Under the pieces are notes generated by a model. That model made no database searches. It saw only the letters and a program-made list of their open reading frames with translations, and was not told the origin of the DNA. From Isoetes taiwanensis (taxonomy: Eukaryota > Streptophyta > Lycopodiopsida > Isoetales > Isoetaceae), in assembly GCA_021234155.1 (NCBI GenBank), contig JAJEKV010000025.1:19023558-19087557 (forward strand): 64,000 bases of DNA, given 5' to 3'. Positions 9,110 to 20,222 of this stretch are shown piece after piece; within the stretch, counting starts at the first letter, position 1, and the number at the start of each line of letters is the position of its first letter. Both the position numbers and the translations under genes were made by a program.

Positions 9110-9598
9110 ATGTTCTATATTCATTTCTATCGTCTTGCAGAAGAAACACTTGAGGAATATGAAGAGAGAATTACCGACCTGATAAGGAGGGATGATCCAG
9201 GGCCACCCGACCAGGACTATGGCCAAAGGTATGGGGAGTACCCGGAATGGGATGAAGGTTACGAGATAGAACCCGCGCCACCAGGGGAGCCCTATGATCC
9301 AGCCAAGAGGATGGAGATAGTTAACATTCTCAGGGAACGAGCCTATGAGGACCTGAAGCAAACTCTTCGCCGCACATGGGACTATTGGGACATGTCCAGG
9401 CACGAAGCTTTCGAGGACGCCAATGACCACCTGTGGCAAATCTTCTATGCATTAAGGAGGCTTTTCAATCTCCTTATTATTAGCCCAACGCTAGATTACC
9501 AATCTGTAATAGTCCAGGCCTGGGCACGATACAAGCTCGTTAGGGCTGTACGTGAAAGTGTTCGCTATTCAATCTTGTACCCATTTGCGAACCCCTAG
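9110..9598 (+). CDS. E1 ORF3: unknown 162-residue protein
   Basis: One intact frame from ATG 9110 to the stop at 9596-9598. The N-terminal half is rich in Glu, Asp, Tyr and Pro (for example DPGPPDQDYGQRYGEYPEW). The second half is helical and aromatic (ERAYEDLKQTLRRTWDYWDM). CGTCTTGCAG at 9131-9140 reads as a possible splice acceptor, so the first codons may belong to a leader and the mature frame may begin at about 9141. No counterpart was seen in E2 between its ORF2 and gag. Function unknown. Confidence 0.6.
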   Translation: MFYIHFYRLAEETLEEYEERITDLIRRDDPGPPDQDYGQRYGEYPEWDEGYEIEPAPPGEPYDPAKRMEIVNILRERAYEDLKQTLRRTWDYWDMSRHEAFEDANDHLWQIFYALRRLFNLLIISPTLDYQSVIVQAWARYKLVRAVRESVRYSILYPFANP

Positions 9599-9898
9599 GC
9601 CCAGTCTCTTTAGTTTTGTTCTTGTGATGTTATAGGTGAGTTGAACTTTAAATCTCCAATGTATAATGTCTATCCTTATACTATATCTTGTATCAACTTG
9701 TGTTACTATCAATGTACTGAACTTTAATAGAATTACCGTTTTCACTTGTAATCAGAAATTTTGTCATTGTACTTTTTCTTGTATTCTCTCTCTCTACCCT
9801 ATCCAAAATGATATTTTTGAGAGACTTTATGGCACTATAATTTTGCTTATTATTTTTTTTAATGATCGATATAGATTGGCGGTGAACGCTAACGCCAG

Positions 9899-11190
9899 CT
9901 ATGTACGCCTTCAATGCCGAGACTAACACCGAATGGGAACTTATCCTAATGAAGAGGCAGTTAGGCGAGTTGCAAGCGTATGTGTTACATGCCAATCCAC
10001 CCCAGCATATACAAGAAGACGGACCGGAGTTACCTCCGCCACCGCCAAGTCCACCTGGCACGCTAAAGTGTCCCCACCAAACCAGCCCCCGCACCCGCAC
10101 GCAGGAGGCCCCATGCTAAACGTCGTCGGAGTTCCTCTAGGGACAGCGCCAGCTTCTCACAATCAGCCACTTCTGTGTCTTCTGAGTCATCGGTATCAGC
10201 TGGTGACCATGCAAAGCGCCGGGATAAGGAATACCGTAAAACAGTTGACACGGCCATAACCAGTATATGGAAAAATAGGAAACTGGCCCAGTTTGACGGG
10301 AAATCTAGAGGCGGACTGAATGCAGAGTCCTGGTTGGATGAAATGAAGGAATTCGGTAAATCCTATGGCATGACAGAAAAGGATACAGGAAAGGTTGCCA
10401 CCACAAACCTTACAGGAGCTGCCCGCATTTGGTGGAGGGGCTATGCTAGAGCCAAGCATCTGGATAGAAGCAGATGCAAGTTTAGGAAGTTTGCTAAAGC
10501 TTTTAAGTCGTGACATGTGCCCCGCGCACAAATGCCAACAAATTCAGACCTTCTATAGGTTAGAGCAGTATGGGTATGCCTGTTCAGGCTTAATCGATGA
10601 ATTTATGCTACCGAGGTCAGTATGTACTAGGTATGAATGAAAAGAGGGCAGTGGAGGGCTACATTGAAGGGTTGGCCCCATCAATTAAACGAATGGTTAA
10701 GGCTATAGACCCAAAATCAGTTGCAGAGGCTGAGGCTAAGGCATTGAGCCTCGAGGAGGACACACCAAAGAACCAAGATCCGGCCCCCTGCTCCTTACTG
10801 CAGCCCACCACCGCCCACACCGCATATACCTACCCGCCGCCAAGTCCGGCCCTCTCAGCAGAACTCCTTATGGCCGCCAGAAAAGAAAGTCACCTTCAAA
10901 GACGCCCGATAAACGTAACAATGTCAATAAGGAAGTTCGTAACCTCTTACGCCTATTCCTAAAGAGGCTCGAGAACAGTCTACGGCCGAGATAAGGCATG
11001 CTACAGTGTATGCGCCCGCACTTCATGCAATTGTCCTTATGTCACGCAGACGCCTACCGCTATGGCCGTACTTCGATTGGGACGATCTTGAGTCAACACT
11101 ACCCGCCGAGGAGGAGGCTCCCAGTATATACACGGCCATATCCTTTTGCAGCTATAGAAACCGGGAATGCCGGTGTCACCACTGCCATTT
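9899..11190 (+). pseudogene. gag: E1 gag (frameshifted)
   Basis: The N-terminal frame starts at ATG 9901 with a Pro-rich segment. The next frame gives an Arg/Ser-rich stretch, then the retrotransposon gag core (10260-10510) with AQFDGKSRG, A-E-S-W-L-D-E-M, and ARIWWRGY. A shift follows near 10510, with continuation at about 10627-10750 (VEGYIEGLAPSIKRMVKA, AEAEAKALSLEED). A degraded cysteine cluster (C-x4-C-x-C-P) near 11010-11040 may be the remains of the CCHC knuckle that is intact in E2 at 25201. Gag forms the virus-like particle and binds RNA. At least three frame breaks make this copy non-functional. Confidence 0.85.
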
Positions 11191-11370
11191 CTACCATAGG
11201 TCAAGTAGACAAGAAGCCTTTTGTAATTTTATGGATACCGGAAGTACACATAATTTTGCTTCTCCTAGAATGGCCCAGCTTACATGCCTTGAAACCTTTG
11301 AGGTCCCACCAAGGCCTGCCACTCTAGCCAGTGGTAAAGTCGTGACACACTCATGGCTGCCGCCGTGATC
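11190..11370 (+). pseudogene. E1 aspartic protease segment
   Basis: The frame 11006-11368 contains F-M-D-T-G-S-T-H-N-F-A-S-P-R-M at about 11228, the retropepsin active-site motif DTGS with the chromovirus-type following sequence. Catalytic Asp is present. The C-terminal part continues in other frames to about 11550 (KYDLIVGMEFW-like block at 11434-11465), so the domain is frameshifted. Confidence 0.8.
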
Positions 11371-11699
11371 AATCTCGTGGATGCACCGCCAGTGCACCGC
11401 TGACTTTGGGGTGCCGAAGTTAATGGATATTGGTAAATACGACCTCATTGTTGGTATGGAATTCTGGTATCCGCAAAAAGCCAACATAGATCGGCGAGAA
11501 ACGGAAGTTACCTTCAACGCAGAAATAATGGAGCCCAGCGGACTATAAAAGGTGAACCATTCAACCCTATTATGCGCCTATATCCATCAGGCAGTTAGAT
11601 AAAGCTATACGCAAGGAAAAGCTCCTCTCCGCGTCATTAGACTTGCCTCCATTGAGTCGATGCTAAGCGTAAGCAAGCAATCGACACATTGCCACAGGG

Positions 11700-13497
11700 G
11701 GGGATTGCTAATCTTCTCCGAGAATTTGGTGATCTTTTCCCGCATGAGATCCGTAAGCCCTCCTTTTAGAGGGGTAGAGTGTGAGATAGCTTTAGAGCCG
11801 GTACTAAGCCTACCAAAGAAGGCCCCCCGCATCGTATGAGTCCTCCGAGTTGGCGAGCTTAAGAAGCAACTCCGGGGAGTTACTAAACCTAGGTTTCATT
11901 CGACCTAGTGTTTAGCCCTTTGGCTCCTATTCTTTTGTTAAGAAAAAAGGACGGCCCTTGAGGATGTGTATTGATTATCTAAGAACTCAACAAGCATACC
12001 ATCAAGAATTGTTATGCTTTGCCTAGAGCGGATGATCTAATGGATCAGTTGCAAGGGGCTAAGTATTTCTCAAAGATTGATCTACGCTCCGGATACCATC
12101 AGATAAGGATTAAGGAGGAGGACATCCATAAATCTGCTTTCCGTACTAGATATGGGCATTATGAGTTTACAGTTATGCCTTTTGGATTAACTAATGCCCC
12201 AGCAACTTTCATGCACTTGATGAATGATGTCTTCGGACAATACTTGGATGATTTTGTTGTCATTTTCTTTGACGACATTCTCATCTATAGTAAGACCTTA
12301 GAGGAGCATGAAAAACACCTTCGGTTAGCCTTGCAAAAGCTAAGACGTCATCAGCTTTTTGCCAAGTTTTCTAAGTGCAAGTTTGCCACTCCGAAGGTCG
12401 ATTATTTGGGCCATGTCATTTCCGCAGAGGGAATTGCTACAGATCCAGCAAAGATAGAGGCCATAAGGGAATGGCCCATTCCAGGAAATGTTTCCGAGGT
12501 CCGAAGTTTCTTGGGATTAGCAGGATATTATTGGAAATTTGTACAGAATTTTGCAAAGATTGCAGCACCTCTTACAAATCTTACAAAGCATGAGAAGGTG
12601 AAGGATTGGATGGAGCACTGGAAGGCAAAGGTTCAGGGAAGTTTCCAGCAGCTTAAAGATGCCTTAACGTCAGCACCAGTTCTCACATTGCCGGATCCTG
12701 AGAAGGATAAACTAGTGGCGACAGATGCCAGTAAGATTGCCACCGGTGGAGTCCTAATGCAAGAGGGGAGGGTTATTGCCTATGATTCAAAGAAAATGAA
12801 TGAAACGGAGCAGCGATACCCTACCCATGACCAGGAATTGTTAGCCATTGTCCGTGCCCTGCGGAGATGGAGACACTACCTTCTTGGTAGAAGATTCCAG
12901 TTGGATACGGATCGTCAAAGCCTCCGTTATTTATCCACCCAGCCGAATCTCAACCTCCGTCAGAGACGATGGATGGAATTTCTGGAGGAATATGATTTTG
13001 AGATTATGTATAAGCCTGGCAAGCACAATGTGGTTGCGGATGCGTTGTCACGCCATCCCTTGATGACCCGAACCCATTGTAATGCCATTTCTACACTCAC
13101 CAATGAGTTTGGGAAGCAGATAGAACAGACCTTGGCCACAGATTCCCAATTCCGGGAAGTTTGGGATAGTTTGGCTAAGGAAGCTCGCACAGATAAAGAG
13201 TGTGAAGCTTTCCGCTTGTATAAGAAAGAAGGCAACTTGTTATATTACAAGGATAAGTTGTGTGTACCTGAGACTTCAGGAGTACGTAAGCTAATCCTCC
13301 ACGACACACACAACAGCCCTATAGCTGGACACGCAGGTTTTATGAAGACCTACTTTAAGATTCGCTCCAGCTATTTCTGGCCTTCTATGAAAAAGGACAT
13401 TGCCCGGTACATTAAGCAGTGTCAGGTGTGTCAGCAAACCAAACCTGAGCAGTTAAGGACTCCAGGCGAGTTGCAACCCCTGGATGTGAAGTCATAA
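11700..13497 (+). CDS. pol: E1 reverse transcriptase, RNase H and integrase zinc domain
   Basis: The long open frame 12019-13497 starts inside RT. Upstream RT blocks (from about 11700, with C-I-D-Y at 11967) are in shifted frames. RT motifs: [14 protein letters not shown], the [21 protein letters not shown] block, and FFDDILIYS at about 12268, the catalytic F-x-D-D box. RNase H follows, with ATDASK (12720), DQELLAI and DTDRQSL. The tail holds the integrase HHCC zinc-binding region (H-D-T-H-N-S to C-Q-V-C-Q, 13300-13440). This enzyme copies element RNA into cDNA using the Met-tRNA primer. A stop at 13495-13497 separates it from the integrase core frame 13500-13856, which could be one substitution or an original boundary. 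Confidence 0.93.
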
Positions 13498-13499
13498 CC

Positions 13500-15117
13500 A
13501 TGGATTTCATTGTGGGCCTTCCACAAACTCTCCGGGGATATGATGCCTTAATGGTAGTGGTCGACAAATTGTCGAAAATGGCTCATTTCTTGCCATGTCG
13601 TACCACGGATACAGCCTTTGATACTGCTCTGCTATTTGCCAAGGAGATCTTCAGATTACACGGAATGCCACGAGTTATTATATCGGATAGGGATCCCAAA
13701 TTCGTAAGTGCATTCTGGAAAGGTTTCTTTGCCACCATTCAGACCAAGCTTGCTATGAGTACGGCATATCATCCTCAAACAGATGGTCAGACAGAGCGTA
13801 CCAATCGCATTATAGAGGATATGCTAAGAAGTTATGTGTGGAGTAAGCAATCACAACAAGGAAAAAATTAAGGAACTTTTATATTCAAAGTGGTGAAATA
13901 GACTTGGCTAAAGTATGCCAAAATTTGAGGTGAAAGCTTCTAATGTTTAGCTAAACTTTCTAAATTTTGCGACCTATACTTTCTTACATTTGGCTAAACT
14001 TTTATTTAAAAAAGAAAAAATCTTCTATCTTTTGACTTATTTTGCACTAATTCAAGACCTAAATATTAACTGACCATAATAAATATAAAGGCTATATGAT
14101 ATTTTGGCTAAAGTACACTAAAATTTGACGTAAAAGCTTCTAAGTTTTGGCTAAACTTTCCAAATTTTGGCAGTTACACTTTCTTGCGATTAGCTAAAGT
14201 CGAACGAAATGGAGGTGGGGCGTGAAATAGACTTGGCTAAAATTTTATTTTTTTTAGCCCAAAAAGGGCCATAGTTTAGCCAATTTTTTTCCAAACAAGG
14301 CCAAAATTTCGCCATTTAGCTAAGTTTAGCCACTAATTTTTTCCATGAATCACAATGGGCTGACTATATTTATCTGGTTGAGTTTGCCTACAACAGCATG
14401 AAACAGGAGTCTTCCAGAATGTCTCCCTTTATGATAAATTATGGTTATCAATGTCTTACTCCAGACACATGGCATAACCCTGTTTCTAAAGTGGAGGTTT
14501 CTCAACAACTCCTATTGGAGATGCAAGCTTTGGTCGAAGAAGTTCGTGGCTATTTATTAGCTGCACGCAGTCGTCAGAAGAGTGTAGCCGATAAGCACAC
14601 GCGTTTTTCAAGCGAGTCAGTTTGGCTTAAGATTAAAGTGAAACAAGCCAAGCTAAAAAACGGCAACTGCAAGAAGTTGGCACCCAGATGGGCGGGACCG
14701 TTCAAAATTATTGAGCGTGTTGGAGAGCAGGCATATCGCTTGGATTTGCCGCCCCGTTTGAACATCCACAAGGTCTTTCACGTGAGTCTTCTGAAGCAAC
14801 ACACCCCTGATCCAGAGGAGGTTTTGGATACCCCAACCCTCCTCGAAATGACAGAGGAGCAGCTGAAGATAGTGCCTGAAGCTCTTCTTGATCGAGCTTA
14901 TAAACAAACCAGAAGGACTCAAATGTTGCAATACTTGGTTAAGTGGAAGCACTTACCAGTTGAGGATGCTACTTGGGTGATGAAGATAGACCTTGACAAG
15001 CATTATCCGGACTTCATGCGGGAATCTCAAGGCCGCACCATCAACGATGCTATCAACCCCGCAACCGGCGGTAAGCTTGGAAGCTTCATTGCCAAGAGTA
15101 GCGCTCTAGAGGGGTAG
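13500..15117 (+). pseudogene. E1 integrase core and chromodomain, split by a MITE
   Basis: Integrase core in 13500-13856: MDFIVGLPQ (first Asp), ISDRDPKF (second Asp), TDGQTERTNRIIED (Glu), so the D-D-E triad is present. The frame is then interrupted by a 491-bp MITE (13857-14347) and resumes at 14348-15117 with the AYNS and integrase C-terminal GPFKI region. The protein ends in a chromodomain-like segment (about 14920-15020: LQYLVKWKHLP, EDATW). Chromodomains of chromoviruses read histone marks and steer integration. It is notable that this element also has a histone gene. The MITE brings a stop soon after its left end. Confidence 0.92.
13857..14347 (+). mobile_element. hAT-type MITE, 491 bp
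   Basis: Flanked by the 8-bp direct repeat AATCACAA (13849-13856 and 14348-14355), the target size of hAT elements. Ends are inverted repeats: CAAGGAAAAAATTA on the left and the complement of TAATTTTTTCCATG on the right. It has no coding capacity and is AT-rich, with internal direct repeats (13899-13978 and 14102-14180, TTGGCTAAAGT...AAACTTTC). Removing it and one target copy restores a continuous integrase frame, so it entered after E1. Confidence 0.9.
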
Positions 15118-15119
15118 AT

Positions 15120-15698
15120 GCATCGTAAATAATAATAGTTACCGATATGAGATCGCCTTTGTGTTCTCTAGGACGTGGTGTGCTGTCAACGTTGACATGA
15201 CCACGACTTGCTTGGAGAGCATATAGTTAATAGGCCGCGTTCATTTCGGCTACAATGGGAACTTGACCATTCCCTATGCTGCAGTGCATTGCAAACCATA
15301 AACATGATAGGTTCCCTGGTAGATAGAGTTTTCTTTTATTTATTATAAGGGGGTGGTCCCTTCAACCACAATCTAATCATATATACTGATATACTGACAT
15401 GTGCAGGCCAGTGAGCAGTACGTGACCTGCCCATGTTAGAGGGTTGCTGATGGCCCAACTTCTTCAGTTTTATTTTGTCTACACGTCTTGTTTGCTTGTT
15501 CCTCTGATGTTGATAATGGACTTCGGTCCTTGAACTTGTTGGATTATCATGATCATGTGAAATGCACCTCGGTGCTTAAACTGTTTTCAACCTTAAAGTT
15601 TTTAATATATTATCTTCTGAAATAAGGAATTACCTTCCTTCATAATGTCATACCCTATACATGTATATAACCCTAATGCTGAGGACAGCATTAATTCT
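15120..15698 (+). other. E1 3' untranslated region before the polypurine tract
   Basis: About 580 bases between the chromodomain stop and the polypurine tract. No ORF or repeat recognised. Confidence 0.6.
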
Positions 15699-15711
15699 AA
15701 GGAGGGGAGAA
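15699..15711 (+). promoter_or_regulatory. E1 polypurine tract
   Basis: AAGGAGGGGAGAA directly before the 3' LTR. It primes plus-strand cDNA synthesis. Confidence 0.9.
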
Positions 15712-17309
15712 TGTGACGTTCCAAGTATTTATACGGTATATGTATAAATACATTGACACGTCACCCAGTATAGATACGCCACCATGGGGTATGGTGGGGT
15801 TGACCTAAAAGGGATTTAATTAGCTATGTTAATTAAATCATTAAGGATAATAACCTATGATTAAGGAAATTAATAATAATTAAGCCAATTATGGTTTGGG
15901 AAGGTGCCACCTGGCCAAACTCGATTGGCCAGCATGGTGATTACTAATTGGATCCAACAAGGTGGATCACCACCCCCATATCAGCCAGAATCGAACCATT
16001 TGAGCGCCCAAGGAGCAGTTGAGCGCCCAAGAACTGTTGCTGACTTCACCAAAATCACTGAACAACCACTAGTTGTTGCTGCCACCCTACTTACAGCACT
16101 ATGGAAGCACCCCACGATAACGGTTCCAGCCGAAACACGGGTTAATAGTAGTTTAGCTTGTGAATTGTAGGATAGTACTTCAATACTCTTTTCTGATTGC
16201 CTTTGTTGAGATTAACCCTTCTCTGGTAAGTAGGACTACATTTCAATTATGAATGGTGCTCTGTTACGAACTGATTGATGTATCTATGGAGTATTTCGGT
16301 AGCTTCCATTAAACAGGGGTTTAAAGGGGGGGTAGAGACCTCTGAGCTTATCTATGATAGTATGCTCCTAGATAGAGCCCTGTAATATTCCCATTAGATG
16401 CGGCCTGTGTACAAGAGACCACCGGGTCATAGATGCTATGGTCTGGCTTAGCACCAGAGAAGGGACATAGTGGTGAAGTGGGGGTGGGGTCTTGCACGAA
16501 CATAAAAGGCTCCTGAGACTCCTACAGTGGGCTAGGCCTGATGGCCTGGCCACGAGAGGGCGGGTATGGGTCCGACACTCCCTCGGGTGTAGAGATGTGA
16601 TCCGTGACGGAGCATCTTGCACTTTGAGTAGATTTAGGGTGAGTAAGTTGGGTACGGATCACGGGGGTCGCCGATGCGCACGTATTCTCTAGCTCACCCA
16701 TGGAACCACTGTGATCCTGGAAGGAGACGCTTCCCTGACCTGCCTCATCGGACCGGGGCGTCATGAACCCTGGAGTAGGCTCAAAAGGGTGATACCTTGA
16801 GTCTGCGTCTCCGGAAGGCTATAGCGAAGCCATAGCGTGAATCGACCCATCTGCAAAGTGTGCACAGGAGGGACGGATGGAGTGGACAACCCTAGCCGAT
16901 GTTCTATGCCAGCCAACGCCAGGTCATACCTCTGTCTGCTGATCTCTTGAGACCGAGCCGCCACCCATCCTCACAGAGTCCGAACCGGGCAGAACCCAGG
17001 GTTTGGGGTGTTTCTTAGGTTTAGATGCATATTCTTTGCCGTTGGTATTTGGATGGATGTGCCACCCTTCGTGGTGGTTATTTATATATGATTTATGCTG
17101 TGTGCTAACCTTGTATTCATGCTTCCGCGACGTAGGAGCCCATCGAAGGCGTGAGCCCAATGACACCTCCGTGTCCTTCACCCGAGCATCTCTACGTAGA
17201 TGGCCCGGGTCAGATGGAGGGCCCTGCTCATGGCGAGATGGTTGCCATGGGAGGGGAAAGTCCCCGTATGTATATGGCCGGGGGTCGTATATATTCAGGG
17301 AGCGTCACA
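15712..17309 (+). repeat. E1 3' LTR (1598 bp)
   Basis: Begins TGTGACGTTCC and ends AGCGTCACA. It matches 3669-5278 over its full length and is followed by the GCATC target duplication (17310-17314). Confidence 0.93.
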
Positions 17310-18670
17310 GCATCCCAAAGCTTGCTGAGGAAGCAAGCGTCAAGATATTGCCTCAAGCTATGGCGATATGCCTCTGTTTGCACATGTATGCACTTGTGCT
17401 CCTGCACATTCCATCTAGCCAACCATTGAGCTCTCTTTTTCCTCCAGCAGGCCTTGAGACGCTGCGGCCCCATCGCCATGATATAAGCTAGTTTAGGGAG
17501 ACGAGCATCGTCCATATTGACCACCTTCTGAAAATAGACAATGTGGCGATCAAGGGCCGCCCTCTGAAGAGGCAAGAATCCTGTCTCTTGCAGTAGAATT
17601 TGAGATGGAAATGTGAACTTCACCCCTAGTGCTCGTACTAAGAAGGCTTTCTGCACATGCTCCAAGTCGTTCCAAGTAGCAAGGGATACTACTGGGCCCC
17701 ATACTTCAACCCCGTATAAAAGGACAAACTCCACTAAGACCTTGAACAGGTGTGACTGATGGGCCCAATCATATAACTCCGCTCTATGACTATTGTTTTG
17801 CATTGCATATAGTGCCTTCCAGCTCGCCGTCACTCGTAGCCGTATGGATGTGTCCCAGTGTATAGTAGAAGGAAACTCCACTCCCAAATATTTTTATGTG
17901 GATACTACTTCCACATTCTGCCCTCGGTAACTGAAGGAGGGGATCTTTAGCTGACGTGAAGATGATATGAAAACCACCTTAGTCTTGGCCAGGTTGACGC
18001 GCATATCAGTCGCTTGGCAGAATGTGTCCAGGGCATCGAGATGTCGTTGCATGTCTGCTGGCGTGACGTTAAAATACTATCTATCTATCTGTTAACTGTC
18101 TAATGATCTGGTAGAGAAGGTGAGCTCCATCGCCCCTATCAGCAAGCCAGCTCTCCAATTGATCAAAAGCCCAAACAATGTTGAGGAGAGAGGGCATCCC
18201 TGACGAACCCCGATACTACTATCAAATGGTTGGCTTGTCGGCTGCAACTGATCCGAGCATCTTTCATATAGTCTGTATACTGCATTATGCAAATCTAGAG
18301 GAACCCCCAGCTATTGCAATCTTGCCCATAGTTTTTCCCGAGGCACAATGTCAAACGCCTTTGCAAAATCTACAAAGCAACGATACAGATCCTGACGGCA
18401 GTTCCTACTATCTTCAACCTGAGTTTGCAACGTGAAGATGTGGTCAATGGGAGTGCCGGGGTCCGAATCCTGCCTGGGTGAGGGCCCGCACCTCTGCTGC
18501 CTCTGCCCAGCCCGTCAACTGCTGCTTGAGAATCCCGATAAGCAGTTTTGCAAACACCGAACTGACCATGATTGTTCAGTAATTGGCTGGGCAGTGTGGG
18601 TCACCTGCCTTATAGATGGGAACAACTCTGCTATTGGTTCACTGCAGCGGGAAGCCTTCCTGTAATGCCT
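17310..18670 (-). pseudogene. LINE reverse transcriptase fragment (proximal piece)
   Basis: Read on the minus strand from 18670 down: V-V-P-I-Y-K-A-G-D-P, FAKLL, WAEAAEVRA, QAGFGP, DLYRCFVDFAKAFD, G-V-R-Q-G-C-P-L-S-S-T-L-F-G, then the region that should hold the F/Y-A-D-D box, then HLDALDTFCQATDMRVNLAKTKV and YLGVEFPS. These are the ordered RT blocks and thumb of a plant non-LTR retrotransposon. The frame then continues into 3350-3668 on the far side of E1. The YADD codons are replaced by a short GATA repeat (18078-18091). E2 begins at 18671 and cuts off the 5' part. Confidence 0.85.
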
Positions 18671-19929
18671 TGTTAGGGGAAACCCTAAACCTTTTCCATT
18701 TTTGCATTTCAGCTTCCTTGGACCATTCCGGCCAAGCCAAGCTGCTAGTTCGCATTGCCAGACGCCGCGAAGCCACCTTTGCACAACAGATCTTCCAGGT
18801 TTAGCTGCCTTCGACCCAAGCAAAGGCATGGACGCGATTCAAGGTGCGGGAGCAAGCCAGGGATCAGGTAATTAGTGATTCTGTTGTGCAATGTCGACTT
18901 TTAGTCTGGCAATGAGCTGGGATAGCATGTTAGATTAGCCTTAGCGGCCTTATAGATACTGAGATTACCAGCCCTAACAAAGGAACCTAACCATGTATGT
19001 TTAGGTAGGTAGATTAGATGTTACTCTGTATTTCAGTTCTTTGATGACGATGTTCTAATGTATGCGCACTCTTGTATATTAGGAAGGGGGGTTGAGACCC
19101 TGAAAGCTTCAGTAGTTGATGTATCTAGATAGCCTCATTAATTCCCAATTAATACGGCATGTGGTTGTGAGTGGCATGGCTAGACCGATGAATAAGGTGG
19201 ACATGTCCCATTGCAAATCAATCCCTCCAGTGTGTAAAGCCTACCAGGGATCTTAGCGGGCTAGGCCTAATGGCTTGCCACTGCGTGTGGGCAAGGCATG
19301 GGCTCGACACCTCTTGGGTGATGCATCGCGTTCAATGAGGTTCAAGTCGTAGACGGGCAGTGGCCCTTTAGCCGCCTGTGATGGGCGTGCGTGCCTCTGG
19401 AGGAGGTGATCCCCCTCCCGCCTCATCGGGGCTGGGGAGATGAAACTCGTAGTAGCCCCCTTGGCTATGCACCTGGCAGGCTACGGTCCAGTCCCTAGAC
19501 TCTTCAACCTAATCTGCAAAGTATGCATAGGATGGAGAGGACATCCCAACAGCCATGTTCCTATGCCAGCCCAATCCATTGACATGAATTCTATCTGCAA
19601 TGATTTCTGGAGACCCAAACCGTCAGTCCATACCCCTGGAGTCTGAGCCTAGGGTAGGATCTCCTATTATTGATGATGTTGTGATGTGCTCGTGCATGTA
19701 TGTTATGGTAAGCCACCCTTCAAGGTGGCTCTATTTATATTTGATGTCATGTGCTTACGTTTATTTACGCTTCCACAGCTAGAACGGTCCCGAGGGAAGA
19801 CGGGTCCTCATCGATTCCTTGCCGAGGGATTGGTGTCAGGTGGATGGCCTCTGTCAGCTTGGCTGCCAGGGGGATGAACTCTGCCTTCCGATACAATGGG
19901 AGCATCATAGACGAAGTAGGGACGTCACA
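18671..19929 (+). repeat. E2 5' LTR (about 1259 bp)
   Basis: The right end, GACGTCACA followed by the PBS, is clear. The left end, TGTTAGGGG, is placed where the LINE reading frame stops. Short blocks are shared with the E1 LTR (for example GCCACCCTTC-AAGGTGG near 19715 and CAAAGTATGCATAGGA near 19516). No second LTR copy is in the window, so the left boundary rests on the TG and the LINE junction. Confidence 0.7.
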
Positions 19930-19930
19930 G

Positions 19931-19943
19931 TGGTATCAGTGCC
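19931..19943 (+). promoter_or_regulatory. E2 primer-binding site
   Basis: TGGTATCAGTGCC, one base after the LTR. It differs by one base from the E1 site TGGTATCAGAGCC. Confidence 0.85.
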
Positions 19944-20142
19944 ATGACCTTGATAGACCAAGATCGGGCACTGACCATTTCCCTGATAGGACTAACAGTA
20001 GACCTTCAATCTTCGGGATAACAACCCAAGCATGAAACTCAAAAAATTGAAAAAAAAAAATTTCCAATCCTTAGAACAATAAATTAAGATAATGTTAATT
20101 ACGAAAGAAATATTAAAAACCCTGAAAATTCTGACCATTAGG

Positions 20143-20222
20143 GAGTAACCCCTCACAGAGTGCGCCCAGGCCCTTTTCAAAATTTTTGAACAGGCCTCTT
20201 ACGCATTGCGTAAGTGTTTGAC
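20143..20222 (+). repeat. Hairpin repeat copy 1 (E2, before ORF1)
   Basis: About 80 bases beginning AGTAACCCCTCACAGAGTGCG, with a central inverted repeat TTCAAAATTTTTGAA and a 3' arm ACGCATTGCGTAAGTG partly complementary to the 5' arm. One of four copies in E2. Confidence 0.8.

Larger units (their letters stand above)
3669..17309 (+). mobile_element. E1: complete Ty3/gypsy chromovirus carrying a histone H3 gene
   Basis: A 13.6-kb LTR retrotransposon with 5' LTR (3669-5278), Met primer site (5280-5292), three extra genes (ORF1 with histone H3 fold, ORF2, ORF3), gag, protease, reverse transcriptase/RNase H, integrase with chromodomain, polypurine tract (15699-15711) and 3' LTR (15712-17309). 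It is flanked by the 5-bp duplication GCATC and sits inside a LINE. Pol order PR-RT-RH-INT and the C-terminal chromodomain place it among chromoviruses. Gag and the PR-RT junction contain frameshifts, and a MITE splits the integrase, so the copy is probably not autonomous now. The LTRs differ by several small indels and scattered substitutions, so the insertion is not very recent. The roughly 4.6 kb between PBS and gag is far longer than usual and holds the extra genes. Confidence 0.95.

Noticed and set aside
17003-17491. Plus-strand ORF of 162 codons in the E1 3' LTR
   Set aside because: The same frame occurs in the 5' LTR (4972-5355) but has no motif and crosses the LTR end into LINE antisense sequence. 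Likely chance in LTR.
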